From assembly GCF_000712075.1 (NCBI RefSeq), contig NZ_JONW01000009.1, positions 248,001 to 312,000 on the forward strand: 64,000 nucleotides of DNA, given 5' to 3'. Shown piece by piece: positions 10,101 to 17,749 of this stretch (its first letter is position 1; each line of letters begins with the position of its first letter). The notes below the pieces were generated by a model. The model saw only the letters and a program-made list of their open reading frames with translations. It did no database searches and was not told the origin of the DNA. The stretch comes from Caulobacter sp. UNC358MFTsu5.1 (GTDB lineage: Bacteria > Pseudomonadota > Alphaproteobacteria > Caulobacterales > Caulobacteraceae). The position numbers and the translations under genes were made by a program.

Positions 10101-10675
10101 ATGTTCCCCGTCAGGGGGATGAAGGCGTAGTCGGAGGGAACGGTCAGCTGCAGCGCCTGGGGCGACCGGTAGCTGATGCCGGGATCCTGCGGGCCGTAGA
10201 ACTGCAGGGCGTCGCCCGGGGCCGAGATGAAGACGCCCTGCGCGATCGACAGCCACATGTTGAGGCCGACCAGGGCGTTGAACGGGCTCTGCACCGTCCA
10301 TCCCCCCGCCTGCTGCGAGAACGCGAAGGCGAAGCCGCTGGAACCGGTCGACGAATAGGTCGGCGTGCCGAACACCGGCTGGGTCCCCGCCCGCGGCATC
10401 CACACGAAGTACCGGCCAAAGAAGGTATTGCCGTTCGCCAGCCAGGCCTGGACCGTCCCGACGAAGGTGTTGGCGGTGTCGGTGTCGGTGAAGCCGGGCG
10501 CGAGCGGCGCGAAGACGAACGACCCGCCGTAGGCGTTCAGGGCGTCATCCAGCGAGATCGGTTTGTTCGGGTTGCCGCCAGCGGGCGGGAACATGTACCC
10601 GCACCAGCCGGTCGAGCCGCCGCCAGCGACTTGATAGAGGTCGGACCCGAAGACTTGCTCGAATTGAACCGACAT
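7139..10675 (-). CDS. Large beta-rich protein of unknown function (1178 aa)
   Basis: ATG at 10675 is preferred over an in-frame upstream ATG (10750) because GGAG lies about 9 bp before it and the upstream codons read as low-quality Arg/Ser-rich sequence. The product begins MSVQFEQVFG, has no signal peptide or obvious transmembrane helix, and is rich in Gly, Ala, Ser, Thr, Asn and short hydrophobic strands throughout. A short central stretch (roughly residues 500-560) is helical and Arg/Ala-rich. No catalytic motif is recognised. The gene overlaps the EEP phosphodiesterase gene by ATGA and overlaps the 3' part of the upstream secreted-protein frame by 131 bp. The family is not recognised; a structural or carrier partner of the neighbouring giant protein is a guess. 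Confidence 0.85.
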   Translation of the reverse strand: MSVQFEQVFGSDLYQVAGGGSTGWCGYMFPPAGGNPNKPISLDDALNAYGGSFVFAPLAPGFTDTDTANTFVGTVQAWLANGNTFFGRYFVWMPRAGTQPVFGTPTYSSTGSSGFAFAFSQQAGGWTVQSPFNALVGLNMWLSIAQGVFISAPGDALQFYGPQDPGISYRSPQALQLTVPSDYAFIPLTGNMSGCFVLEGGMTVSSQLGGFLIGMQYAYGQASGGDVVQQFELLDVTNTPSLGYVAAFDPLDPLCTGPASNPAMGIYRTIVAAAPGTSALASLFRTVNNDPVTLTPRSAAALPTGPTPQDGGFIFQPVGPLQIGANLLPVQANVYMTVAGDYLTGAAGASGAVVLIPGLAGTENFALGPVGAASVDALRFVGISPAYTPQFPLPPSDIANPTTGKAQPTLPVTDPPTYITSWAQVVPGQGDPPTYSAQPQGNALYGPGGAFSGNSKTVAGALRPTTPIGTVDFPIVAWAGASGAIPVAGWGEYESKVLSATRRNALQSLARGQVHAAKALRATQLAALGAAADTPIVPNGTTPQGLLAQLDQSGGHANYEAVILAQSNDLGEPTSQMSFRNVDAVLQGLFQTNQLFAVITNPTHLGQFANVVDIAGWKMEANVGAKSGSSNVSNVMIMKFCEGTLSDLVDKPSAWTDPDDFSNPDPNIGVAVLSQALRQYIDIALKAAEGGNTLYANFASIVTSSEWRGILVLGADINPTDLPPQLAGLAAGINFTNFRAHHFGVSVSPVSYDGTTLKIPGASSLFGLVDYQLPAFAQSVAGGAPPTLPLALPSSGAYNFTVLQLQSLFENSALVDFRSHVQVTTNVLFGSKVTASFFNATRQAANSVVLTGYYQSEGGQGTYLFESDLPTVMVTDSNVLRSVLVSKVVFNTLTNNDNGTPPSILSRILISGSFNFAVLMSQQDTAFDLMSYGMAADAPAATATGGLMFSNLHIDMSSPVASPNVTTYTIVEDNLAFDLANSVLRAGSLVSGLTLQPQAFLVSAAGTTPAARGFLPVVLDEGAPPQTAVTQAWYGVSCLINMGGPGALASAAGFNSTLLMAWSPQTPQSATSYAAFAGLQLPGAAPGASAFSLQGVVNLKVDTISLSLAPVAGGGADAFTLRLSDISLSFLGIAKLPSGSSIDLFVFGSPDGKGALGWYGALIEDQGKSTALVEGVSA

Positions 10676-11426
10676 CTTTTGGATCTCCGACGACGGCGCC
10701 GTCCTGCTGCATCGGGAGCACCCCCTGAAGCGGCCAGAAGGCGATCGCACCGGTGAATCTTGTCGGCGGGATCGTCACGGACGAGAAAGTGCAGTCCAGG
10801 ACGACCATGCCGTTCGATAGGTTCGAGGGCGGCGTCAGGGTCAGCTGCGCGCCCTTGTTCAGTTTCAGATCGCCGATCACCAGGTCGAAAGGCGTCACGG
10901 ATACATTCGACGACGGCAACAGAAGGCTGCTGTAGAGCAGAGTCTCGCCCGTCAGGTAGTCGACCCGGGCTCCTTCTCGCGCGCCGTTCAGTACAACCGT
11001 CCTGGCGCTGAGGTTTCCCGTGAGATTGTAGTTGACGCTGAACAACTCCAAATTGTCGGGGGCGACCCAGGACACGACGTCGCCCTTGAAGGGAACACTC
11101 TTGCCGGTGGCGTCCACCACGGCGAAGTCTCCGACCAGGCTCGAGGGGCTGGGATCCTGAACGACCGCTAGGCTGATGGCTCCGCTTGCGCTCATCCCAT
11201 TGGCCGTCACCGAGAAGTTGTGGGTCGGGGCGGCGTAGGTGAGGACGGCGTCATCGACGAATTGGCCGTTCAGGGTCAGCCTGACGCCAACCTGCGCGAC
11301 AGCGCCGCTGACGGCGTAGTCGATGGTCAATCCGGAGATGTCGCGCTGGCCGGACCAATCTTGAGCCCGGGCCAGCGCCCCCGAATAGAACACAAAGACC
11401 AGCGCCAGAACGCTGAGGCGAAGCAT
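10545..11426 (-). CDS. Secreted protein of unknown function, possibly with frameshifted C-terminus
   Basis: The 293-residue frame starts with a clear Sec signal peptide (hydrophobic core LSVLALVFVFYSGAL, likely cleavage after ALARAQ). Residues about 25-245 form a beta-rich domain of unknown family. The last ~45 residues become Arg-rich (WRRLDRLVRVHV and similar), as expected for out-of-frame reading of the next gene, whose start lies inside this frame. A natural end near residue 250 followed by a frameshift or sequencing indel is therefore plausible. The gene starts 8 bp after the stop of the 116-aa gene. It is the only operon member with an export signal. Confidence 0.72.
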   Translation of the reverse strand: MLRLSVLALVFVFYSGALARAQDWSGQRDISGLTIDYAVSGAVAQVGVRLTLNGQFVDDAVLTYAAPTHNFSVTANGMSASGAISLAVVQDPSPSSLVGDFAVVDATGKSVPFKGDVVSWVAPDNLELFSVNYNLTGNLSARTVVLNGAREGARVDYLTGETLLYSSLLLPSSNVSVTPFDLVIGDLKLNKGAQLTLTPPSNLSNGMVVLDCTFSSVTIPPTRFTGAIAFWPLQGVLPMQQDGAVVGDPKDVGSIRASLRVRPLSSRWRRLDRLVRVHVPARWRQPEQTDLAG

Positions 11427-11434
11427 TCAAGCCG

Positions 11435-11785
11435 TCAGGTCGAGGTCAGGGTCCAGCTGGCGACAAGGCCGTTGTAGTCGTGCTTCGGCTCGTTGGGCGC
11501 GCCGAAGGTGATGGCGGCGGCGTTGCTGCCGCCCGTCAGGGCGGTCGGCACGGTCAGGGTGAAGTTGCTGCCGGCATAGATCACCGTGGCCGCGGAGCCC
11601 GTGCCGATGATCAGGTCGCCCCCGACGACGCCGACGTTGGACGTCTGGATCAGCGTCGTGGTCCACAGGGTCTGGCCGGCGGAAATGATGTTCACGGTGG
11701 CGACGTTGTTCGTCGAACTGCCCTGGGAAGACACCACGGTCTGGATTTGGACGGTGGCGTTCAGGTTCCAATTATAGGTCGGCAT
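11435..11785 (-). CDS. Small beta-rich protein of unknown function, first gene of the operon
   Basis: A 116-residue protein with no signal peptide, almost no charged residues and many Thr, Val, Asn, Ser and Gly, suggesting a single compact beta-sandwich. AAGG lies about 9 bp before the ATG, and a promoter-like pair of hexamers sits 30-58 bp upstream, so this is probably the promoter-proximal gene. No conserved motif is recognised. Its composition resembles a lectin-like or structural subunit, but that is only an impression. Confidence 0.75.
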   Translation of the reverse strand: MPTYNWNLNATVQIQTVVSSQGSSTNNVATVNIISAGQTLWTTTLIQTSNVGVVGGDLIIGTGSAATVIYAGSNFTLTVPTALTGGSNAAAITFGAPNEPKHDYNGLVASWTLTST

Positions 11786-11814
11786 TGGTTCACACCTTCT
11801 GGTTGGGTGCGCGC

Positions 11815-11843
11815 ACTAAATCGCGTCTTAATTGTTGAGTCAA
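11815..11843 (-). promoter_or_regulatory. Sigma70-like promoter of the five-gene minus-strand operon
   Basis: On the minus strand TTGACT (11838-11843) and TTTAGT (11815-11820) are separated by 17 bp, ending 30 bp before the ATG at 11785. The surrounding sequence is markedly AT-richer than the genes. Confidence 0.4.
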
Positions 11844-12205
11844 TGGACAAGCGCTACTTATTCGATTATTGCAAAACCGTCACAACCTTTAGGAATCTTG
11901 TCGAATAAATTCCCCATAAATACAGATAGTTATAAACAAGCTAGGCAATTCCCATTCGCGCCCAGGCACCCCTGCTTCCCCCTCATCGTCGCCCGCGCGC
12001 CAAGGTCGCGCCGTCCAGCCACGGCTCCGCTTGGACCCCGCTGGAATCGCGACGCGCGGAACGGTGCGGACGCCATGCTCTAGGCCGCACCCGAAAGCCT
12101 CACGACAGCCCTCGACGCCCGAGCCCCGGGGCGGGAAACCCGCGAGAATTGGCCCGGACAGGACTGTTATTCCGAGCTTTCCGATCGCCAGACCAGATTC
12201 CGATA
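11844..12205. other. Divergent intergenic region without a convincing gene
   Basis: Between the unknown operon and the GntR gene. The first ~100 bp are AT-rich. The rest has ordinary GC content with only short frames lacking ribosome sites. No RNA gene was recognised. Confidence 0.5.
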
Positions 12206-12216
12206 TTGTACAACAA
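12206..12216 (+). promoter_or_regulatory. GntR-type operator upstream of the regulator gene
   Basis: TTGTACAACAA fits the FadR/FCD-class consensus TNGTNNNACNA. It is followed after 2 bp by a -35-like TTTACA (12219-12224) and lies 118 bp before the regulator start. A weaker match, TCGCCAGACCA (12185-12195), lies 21 bp upstream centre to centre. Near-identical sites occur at three other promoters in this island. Confidence 0.65.
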
Positions 12217-12334
12217 TCTTTACATTCAACACGACAAAACGCTTGCCGCCCTGTTCCGCGCGAAATAGGAATGAGGGCGTACGGAACTGGCAGGCTCTCG
12301 GTGAAGCGCAACGAGTCCGTGTGAGGAAACGTCT

Positions 12335-13117
12335 TTGGCAGCCACAGCGAAACCATCGGGCAAGTCCAAGGTGAAGGACGCGGCCGCGAGCTCGGCCCCG
12401 ACCGCCGACGACCTGGCCCAGACCCTGCGGGTCCGCATCCAGAAGAGCGAGCTCGCCCCGGGCGAGTGGCTTCGCGAGGTCAAGCTCTGCAGCGAATTCG
12501 GCGTGGGACGCTCGATCGTGCGCCGCGCCCTGCGGACCCTGGCCGACGACGGCCTGATCGAGATCGAGGAGAACCGGGGCGCGCGCGTCTCCGCGACGAC
12601 CGTCGAGGAGGTTTTCGACCTCTACGAGGTCCGCGCCGCGCTCTATGGCATGGCGGCGCGCTTCGCCTGCCTGCGGGCTTCGGACACCTTGATCCGCGGC
12701 ATGCTGACCAAGATCGACCGCCTCCTGGCCGACGCCGAGGCCAAGGCCCCGGCCGAACAGATCATGGAGGTCAGTGAATCGATCTTCGGCGACATGACCA
12801 GCTGCGCCAGCGCCGACGGCCAGCGCATGATCGAGGCCGTACGCCGCAAGACGCGCTTCCACTTCTCCTACCTGGCCCTGGCGATCAACGCCAACGGACC
12901 GGGCCCCTACGAGCATTGGCGTAGGGTCCGCGCCGCGCTGGTCGACCGCGACGCCGACCGGGCCAGCCAATCGGCGCGCGACATCCTCTACTTCATGCAG
13001 GGCGAGGTCGCCCGCATCATGCTGGCCCGGGGGCCGCGCCTGATCTCCGAGGCGCCGTCCGCCGAGCCGTCGTCCGCGCCCAAGCGGCGCGCGCCCGCCA
13101 AACGGAAACCCGGCTGA
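12335..13117 (+). CDS. GntR-family (FCD subclass) transcriptional regulator
   Basis: 260 residues. A winged helix-turn-helix occupies residues ~20-90 (LAQTLRVRIQKSELAPGEWL, then GVGRSIVRRALRTLADDGLI). A helical FCD ligand domain follows (about 95-235, entered by FDLYEVRAALYGMAARFAC). Several histidines that usually bind metal in FCD domains are replaced (SIFGDMT where FH is common, and no His near RDILYFM), so ligand sensing may be metal-independent. The TTG start has GAGGAAA about 7 bp upstream. The stop overlaps the start of the following hydrolase (TGATG), so regulator, hydrolase and probably the ligase form one transcript. It likely controls the palindromes found at four local promoters. 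Confidence 0.9.
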   Translation: MAATAKPSGKSKVKDAAASSAPTADDLAQTLRVRIQKSELAPGEWLREVKLCSEFGVGRSIVRRALRTLADDGLIEIEENRGARVSATTVEEVFDLYEVRAALYGMAARFACLRASDTLIRGMLTKIDRLLADAEAKAPAEQIMEVSESIFGDMTSCASADGQRMIEAVRRKTRFHFSYLALAINANGPGPYEHWRRVRAALVDRDADRASQSARDILYFMQGEVARIMLARGPRLISEAPSAEPSSAPKRRAPAKRKPG

Positions 13118-14166
13118 TGCGACACGCGCTGCTCCGCCTGATCGCAGCGACCGCCGTCTGCGCCCTCGCCGCCGGTCCTGTCGCCTGCGCGGCCCCCGGC
13201 GCCGCCCCCGCGATCCACGCGGCGGCCCCGTCGCCGGACCTGCAGGCCCTGCTCGACTACCTGCACGACCACGGCAGCACGGGCTTCATCGTCATCGAGG
13301 ACGGAACGACGCTGGTCGACCAGACCTGGCCCGCCCCGCAGGACGACCGGATGTTCGCCAACTTCGTCTACGGCCCCGCGCCGGACGGGACGCTCCTCGA
13401 GGACGTCGCCTCGCAGCAGAAGAGCTTCGTGGCGATCCTGGCGGCCATCGCCATCGACAAGGGGCTGCTCGACATCCAGGCCCCGGTCTCCAGGTACCTC
13501 GGCGCAGGCTGGTCCAAAGCCTCGCCCGAGCAGGAGGCCGGCATCCGGGTCATCGACGTGATGACGATGAGTTCGGGCCTGAACGAGCAGTTCGGCTATG
13601 TGGCCCCGCCCGGCTCGGTCTTCTTCTACAACACCCCGGTCTACGCGATGACCAAGCGCATCGTCGCGGCCGCCGCCGGCCAGCCGCTGGAGACGATCAC
13701 CCGCGACTGGCTGACCGCGCCGACGGGCATGAAGGACACCGCCTGGCGCCAGCGTCCGGCGGCCCTGGCCTCGGTCGGCAACGCCACCGGCCTGGTGACG
13801 ACCCCGCACGACGTCGCGCGCTTCGGCCTGATGGTGCTGCACGGCGGGCTCGCAGAGGACGGCAAGCGCGTGGTCTCCAAGGCCCAGCTCGACGCCCTGT
13901 TCACGCGCTCGGCCGCCAACCCGGCCTATGGCCGCCTGTGGTGGCTGAACGGCGCCGACTACACGCTGCGCGCCCAGGCCGGACGCCGCGAGGGCCAGCT
14001 GATCCCGGCGGCGCCCGCCGACCTGGTGGGCGCGCTCGGCGCCTTCGACCGCCGCCTCTATGTCGTGCCCAGCCGCAAGCTGGTGGTCGTCCGCACCGGC
14101 GCGGGCGCCAACGACGCCGACTTCGATCAGCAGCTGTGGCTCAGGCTGATGAAGGTCATCGGTTAA
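13117..14166 (+). CDS. Exported serine hydrolase, beta-lactamase (class C)/esterase fold
   Basis: 349 residues with an N-terminal signal peptide (LLRLIAATAVCALAAG). The catalytic SxxK is S99-QQ-K102 and a YNT motif at 171-173 corresponds to the YxN element of PF00144 proteins. The end (LVVVRTGAG) matches the usual terminal strand. The family includes esterases, D-aminopeptidases and amide hydrolases, so true lactamase activity is not implied. The gene is translationally coupled to the GntR gene. The cluster context (receptor, acyl-CoA ligase, transporters) suggests it cleaves an ester or amide of the imported compound in the periplasm. Confidence 0.85.
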   Translation: MRHALLRLIAATAVCALAAGPVACAAPGAAPAIHAAAPSPDLQALLDYLHDHGSTGFIVIEDGTTLVDQTWPAPQDDRMFANFVYGPAPDGTLLEDVASQQKSFVAILAAIAIDKGLLDIQAPVSRYLGAGWSKASPEQEAGIRVIDVMTMSSGLNEQFGYVAPPGSVFFYNTPVYAMTKRIVAAAAGQPLETITRDWLTAPTGMKDTAWRQRPAALASVGNATGLVTTPHDVARFGLMVLHGGLAEDGKRVVSKAQLDALFTRSAANPAYGRLWWLNGADYTLRAQAGRREGQLIPAAPADLVGALGAFDRRLYVVPSRKLVVVRTGAGANDADFDQQLWLRLMKVIG

Positions 14167-14264
14167 CCCTCCGCGCCCAGCGCTCCACCCCGTTCTGAAC
14201 CGGGAGGCCCTCCGAAGGCGGAGCGGCCCATCCCTGTCCCTATGCCTTGCAGGATGACGACCCA

Positions 14265-15848
14265 GTGATCGACGGCAGCATTCAGACCTTCTCCCTCACG
14301 CTCGACGCGATCCTCGACCACGCCGCCAAGTGGCACTGCGACACCGAGGTCGTCACCGCCCGCGAAGGCCAGGACAACGCCCGGGTCACCTATGCGGGGC
14401 TGCGCGAGCGCGCCAAGCAGGTCTCGGCCGTCCTGGCGGGGTTCGGCGTCACGGCCGGCCGGCGGGTCGCCACTCTGGCCTGGAACACCCAGGCGCACAT
14501 GGAGGCCTGGTTCGGCATCATGGGCATGGGCGCGGTCTGCCACACGCTCAACCCGCGCCTGACCGCCGTCCAACTGGCCTGGATGCTGGACCAGTCGGGC
14601 GCCCGGATCGTCATCGTCAGCGCCGATCTCGCCAAGCTGGCCTTGGAGGTCGCCGACCACGCCGCCGGCGTCGAGCGCATCCTGGTCATCGACGGCGTCG
14701 CCGCGACCCGCCACCCGCGCGCCGTCGTCGAGACCCTGGACGACCTGCTCGCCGCCGCCGAGGGCGAGGTGCCCTGGGGCCGGTTCGACGAGACCTCACC
14801 GTCCGGCCTGTGCTTCACCTCCGGCTCGACCGGCGCGCCCAAGGGCGTGACCTATACCCACCGCTCCAGCTTCCTGCACACCCTGAAGATGCTGGCCGCC
14901 GACGTGCTGGCCGCGCGGGTCGACGACGTGATCCTGCCGGTGGTGCCGCTGTTCCACGCCAACGCCTGGGGCCTGCCGTTCGCGGCCCCCGCGGCGGGCA
15001 GCAAGCTGGTCCTGCCGGGCCGCCACACCGACGGCGCCAGCCTGGCCCGCCTGATCGCCGCCGAGGGCGTGACAGTGGCCGTGGGCGTGCCGACGGTGTT
15101 CCTGGGCCTGTGCGAGCATCTGGACGCCACCGGCGCCGCCCTGCCCTCGCTGAAGCGGATCATCCTGGGCGGCGCCCAGACGCCGCCGGCCCTGATGGAG
15201 CGGCTGGAGCGCCAGCTGGGCGTCACCGTCCAGAACAGCTGGGGCATGACCGAGCTGTCGCCCGTCGGGGTGTTCAGCACCCTGGGCGACATCGACGGCC
15301 GGGCCTCGGTGTCCGGACGGCCGGCCCTGGGTGTGGACCTGATGCTGGCCGACGAGACCGGCGCGCCCCTGGCCGACCAGCGCGACCAGGAAGGCCGCCT
15401 GCACGTGCGCGGCGCCGCCGTCATCGAGCGCTATTTCGGCCAGGAGCAGCCGGCGACCAACGCCGACGGCTGGTTCGACACGGGCGACCTCGCCAGGATC
15501 GACCACAAGGGCAACCTGATGATCACCGGCCGCGCCAAGGACCTGATCAAGTCGGGCGGCGAGTGGATCAACCCGTCCGAGATCGAGGCCCTGGTCTGCG
15601 CCCTGCCCGAGGTGTCGCTGGCGGCGGTGATCGGCAAGGCCGACGCCAAGTGGAGCGAACGCCCCCTCCTCCTGGTCGAGCTGCGCGACGGGGCGGAGAT
15701 CACCGACCAGGCCCTGCTCGACGCCCTGCGCGGCAAGATCGCCTCGTGGTGGATCCCCGACGCCGTCGTGCGCCTGCCGGCCATGCCGCTGGCGGCGACG
15801 GGCAAGATCGACAAGCTGAGTCTGCGGGCGACCTACGGCGCCGGGTGA
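14265..15848 (+). CDS. Acyl-CoA synthetase (AMP-forming, fatty-acyl-CoA ligase type)
   Basis: ANL-superfamily adenylate-forming enzyme of about 527 residues. It shows the P-loop TSGSTGAPKGV, the A5-type motif NSWGMTELSP, GWFDTGDLARID and the C-terminal catalytic lysine region ATGKIDK. It should activate a carboxylic acid (fatty or aryl-alkanoic) to its CoA thioester in the cytoplasm. GTG at 14265 is preferred to an in-frame TTG at 14247 because AGGATGA sits 8 bp upstream and homologues start near this point. It follows the hydrolase by about 100 bp. Within the island it would accept the acid released by the two hydrolases. Confidence 0.9.
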   Translation: MIDGSIQTFSLTLDAILDHAAKWHCDTEVVTAREGQDNARVTYAGLRERAKQVSAVLAGFGVTAGRRVATLAWNTQAHMEAWFGIMGMGAVCHTLNPRLTAVQLAWMLDQSGARIVIVSADLAKLALEVADHAAGVERILVIDGVAATRHPRAVVETLDDLLAAAEGEVPWGRFDETSPSGLCFTSGSTGAPKGVTYTHRSSFLHTLKMLAADVLAARVDDVILPVVPLFHANAWGLPFAAPAAGSKLVLPGRHTDGASLARLIAAEGVTVAVGVPTVFLGLCEHLDATGAALPSLKRIILGGAQTPPALMERLERQLGVTVQNSWGMTELSPVGVFSTLGDIDGRASVSGRPALGVDLMLADETGAPLADQRDQEGRLHVRGAAVIERYFGQEQPATNADGWFDTGDLARIDHKGNLMITGRAKDLIKSGGEWINPSEIEALVCALPEVSLAAVIGKADAKWSERPLLLVELRDGAEITDQALLDALRGKIASWWIPDAVVRLPAMPLAATGKIDKLSLRATYGAG

Positions 15849-15927
15849 ACCACCCCCGCCTGAAGGTTGACGCCGGCAAGGGCGGTGATGGGTGGCGAAC
15901 GGCCTTTAACGCCGGTAGCTTAACCTG

Positions 15928-16422
15928 ATGAGCACCACCAACGTCACGTTCTGCAAATCCTGGTTTCGAGCCAAGAAGCAAGCCATCGAAGCTTGGGACG
16001 TAGATCGCGCCAGACAGGCCCACGCCGCAGGCACTTTGTACACGGTGCTGATCGGATCACCTCAAAGACCAACGCACTTCATCGAAGTGAACTTAAGATC
16101 TTGTGGCGTTGGGTTTCTGGACGAGAACTTGCGCGAATATATGTCGTACTCGTTTCAAGAGGCCGGCGACGGTAGGGTTTTCCTTTCGATGGCAACTCAC
16201 CGCGAGTTTGAAGGAACCTCAGACCAAGTCATTAGTGGTACGAACTACCTATTCGACCCGATTGGCACTACAAATATCCAGAAGAAAATTCTCCATCCTC
16301 ATTGCTCGATTGAAAACGCCAGTGCTCAGATTGACGTGAGTGGTAACTATGAACAGTTCCCGATCTTCGGCGCCTACGACGCGCTTCTGAAGCGAGAGCG
16401 CTTCCCGGTTCAGTCCGTCTAG
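15928..16422 (+). CDS. Hypothetical protein with atypical base composition
   Basis: 164 residues with no signal peptide or membrane segment. Codon use is clearly more AT-rich than the neighbours, as in ATATATGTCGTACTC, which suggests recent acquisition. The ribosome site before the ATG is weak. The sequence contains moderately hydrophobic strands (TLYTVLIGS, THFIEVNL, GFLDEN) but no motif I recognise. It sits between the acyl-CoA ligase and a convergent MFS gene and interrupts an otherwise coherent catabolic island. It may be an immunity-like or phage-derived orphan, but nothing in the sequence establishes that. Confidence 0.6.
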   Translation: MSTTNVTFCKSWFRAKKQAIEAWDVDRARQAHAAGTLYTVLIGSPQRPTHFIEVNLRSCGVGFLDENLREYMSYSFQEAGDGRVFLSMATHREFEGTSDQVISGTNYLFDPIGTTNIQKKILHPHCSIENASAQIDVSGNYEQFPIFGAYDALLKRERFPVQSV

Positions 16423-16436
16423 GATCGAAAGCCGCC

Positions 16437-17705
16437 CTAGGCCGCCTCCTCCACCCAGTCCTTGCGCAGCGGCCTCACCGCGAACAGGGCCAGGAGGGCG
16501 GCGACCAGGTAGAGACTGACCAGCGCCACCGCCGAGTAGCGCAGCGCCTCGTCGCCGAAGCGCGGCTTCATGACGTCGCTGATCCCGCCCAGCAGCCACG
16601 AGCCGGCGCCGATGCCGATCAGGTTGTTGATGAACAGGAAGCACGCCGCCGCCGTGGCGCGCATGGATGGCGGCACCAGGTGCTGGGCCGCCGTGGTCAG
16701 CGGTCCGACGAACAGGATGTTCAGCGCGTTGGGGATCAGCAGGAACAGCCACGCCATCACCGGCGACGGCGACATCAGCCCCGCCACGAACAGCGGCGCG
16801 GTGACCAGCCAGGCGAAGGACGAGACCCGGGCGTAGGCGCCGCGGTCGGCACGGCCCAGCCGGTCGGCCAGCACGCCGCCGAGATAGACCCCGGTGGTCC
16901 CGCCCGCCAGCAGCAGCGAGCCGTAGAACCAGGAGGTGGCGGTCAGGTCGAAGCCGTAGGCCTGGATCAGGATCGAGGGCACCCAGAAGGCTAGGCCGTA
17001 GCCCGCCGTGCTGCTGGCCGCCGCGGCGAAGGCCAGCAGCCAGAAGCTGGGCTTGCGGGCCAGGATGGCGAACACCGCGCCGACCGGCGCGTGGCCGCCC
17101 GGCGCCGCCACGCGCGGCGGCTCCTTGACCACCAGCCGGAAGATCGGCGCGATCACGACGCCGGCCAGGCCGATGACGACGAAGGCCGCGCGCCAGTCGA
17201 CCGCCTTGGCGATCGCCGCGCCGAACAGCACGCCCATGGCCAGGCCGACCGGAATGCCCATCGAATAGATGCTCATCGCTCGGGCTCGCCGCTCGGGCGG
17301 GAAGTACTGCGAGATCAGGGCGTAGCTGGGCGCGACGCCGCCCGCCTCGCCCACTCCGACGCCCAGGCGGAACAGGAACAGCTGCCAGAAGCCGCCGGCG
17401 AAGCCGCACAGCGCGGTGAACCCGCTCCAGACCACCAGCGCCCCGGTAATCACCCAGCTGCGGCTGGTGCGGTCGGCGACCAGCGCCAGCGGGATCGCCA
17501 GGGTCGAATAGAGCGCGGCGAAGGCGATGCCGCCCAGCGCGCCCAGCTGGGTGTTGCTCAGGCCCAGGTCCGCCTTGATCACCGGCGCCAGGATGCCGAG
17601 GATCTGCCGATCCAGCCAGTTGAAGGTGTAGACGACCAGCAGCATCGCCAGCACCAGGCGGGCATAGGCGGGGCTCGAGGTCGGCGCGCGCGTCTCGTCG
17701 GTCAT
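16437..17705 (-). CDS. MFS transporter (spinster-like / anion-cation symporter type)
   Basis: 422 residues with 12 predicted membrane helices. The first helix contains YTFNWLDRQILGILAP, typical of spinster-type MFS proteins. The loop 2-3 signature is altered (ALVADRTSRSWVI), and RLGVGVGEAGGVAPSYALI is the family-typical helix 4-5 region. The substrate is unknown. It lies 44 bp downstream of the GST gene on the same strand, and the pair is probably transcribed from the divergent promoter carrying tandem GntR-type sites near 18500. The context suggests uptake or efflux of the island's substrate or product at the inner membrane. Confidence 0.88.
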   Translation of the reverse strand: MTDETRAPTSSPAYARLVLAMLLVVYTFNWLDRQILGILAPVIKADLGLSNTQLGALGGIAFAALYSTLAIPLALVADRTSRSWVITGALVVWSGFTALCGFAGGFWQLFLFRLGVGVGEAGGVAPSYALISQYFPPERRARAMSIYSMGIPVGLAMGVLFGAAIAKAVDWRAAFVVIGLAGVVIAPIFRLVVKEPPRVAAPGGHAPVGAVFAILARKPSFWLLAFAAAASSTAGYGLAFWVPSILIQAYGFDLTATSWFYGSLLLAGGTTGVYLGGVLADRLGRADRGAYARVSSFAWLVTAPLFVAGLMSPSPVMAWLFLLIPNALNILFVGPLTTAAQHLVPPSMRATAAACFLFINNLIGIGAGSWLLGGISDVMKPRFGDEALRYSAVALVSLYLVAALLALFAVRPLRKDWVEEAA

Positions 17706-17749
17706 GGTGGGTCCTCGCGATCGGAAAAGGCGTCAGGGACAAGGAAGGG

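Noticed and set aside
11480..11908. Plus-strand frame over the first operon gene
   Set aside because: Antisense to a coherent beta-rich protein with a promoter and ribosome site, and its tail crosses an AT-rich intergenic region.
13117..14166. Antibiotic-resistance beta-lactamase
   Set aside because: SxxK and YNT motifs are shared by esterases and peptidases of the same fold. The catabolic operon context argues against a resistance role.
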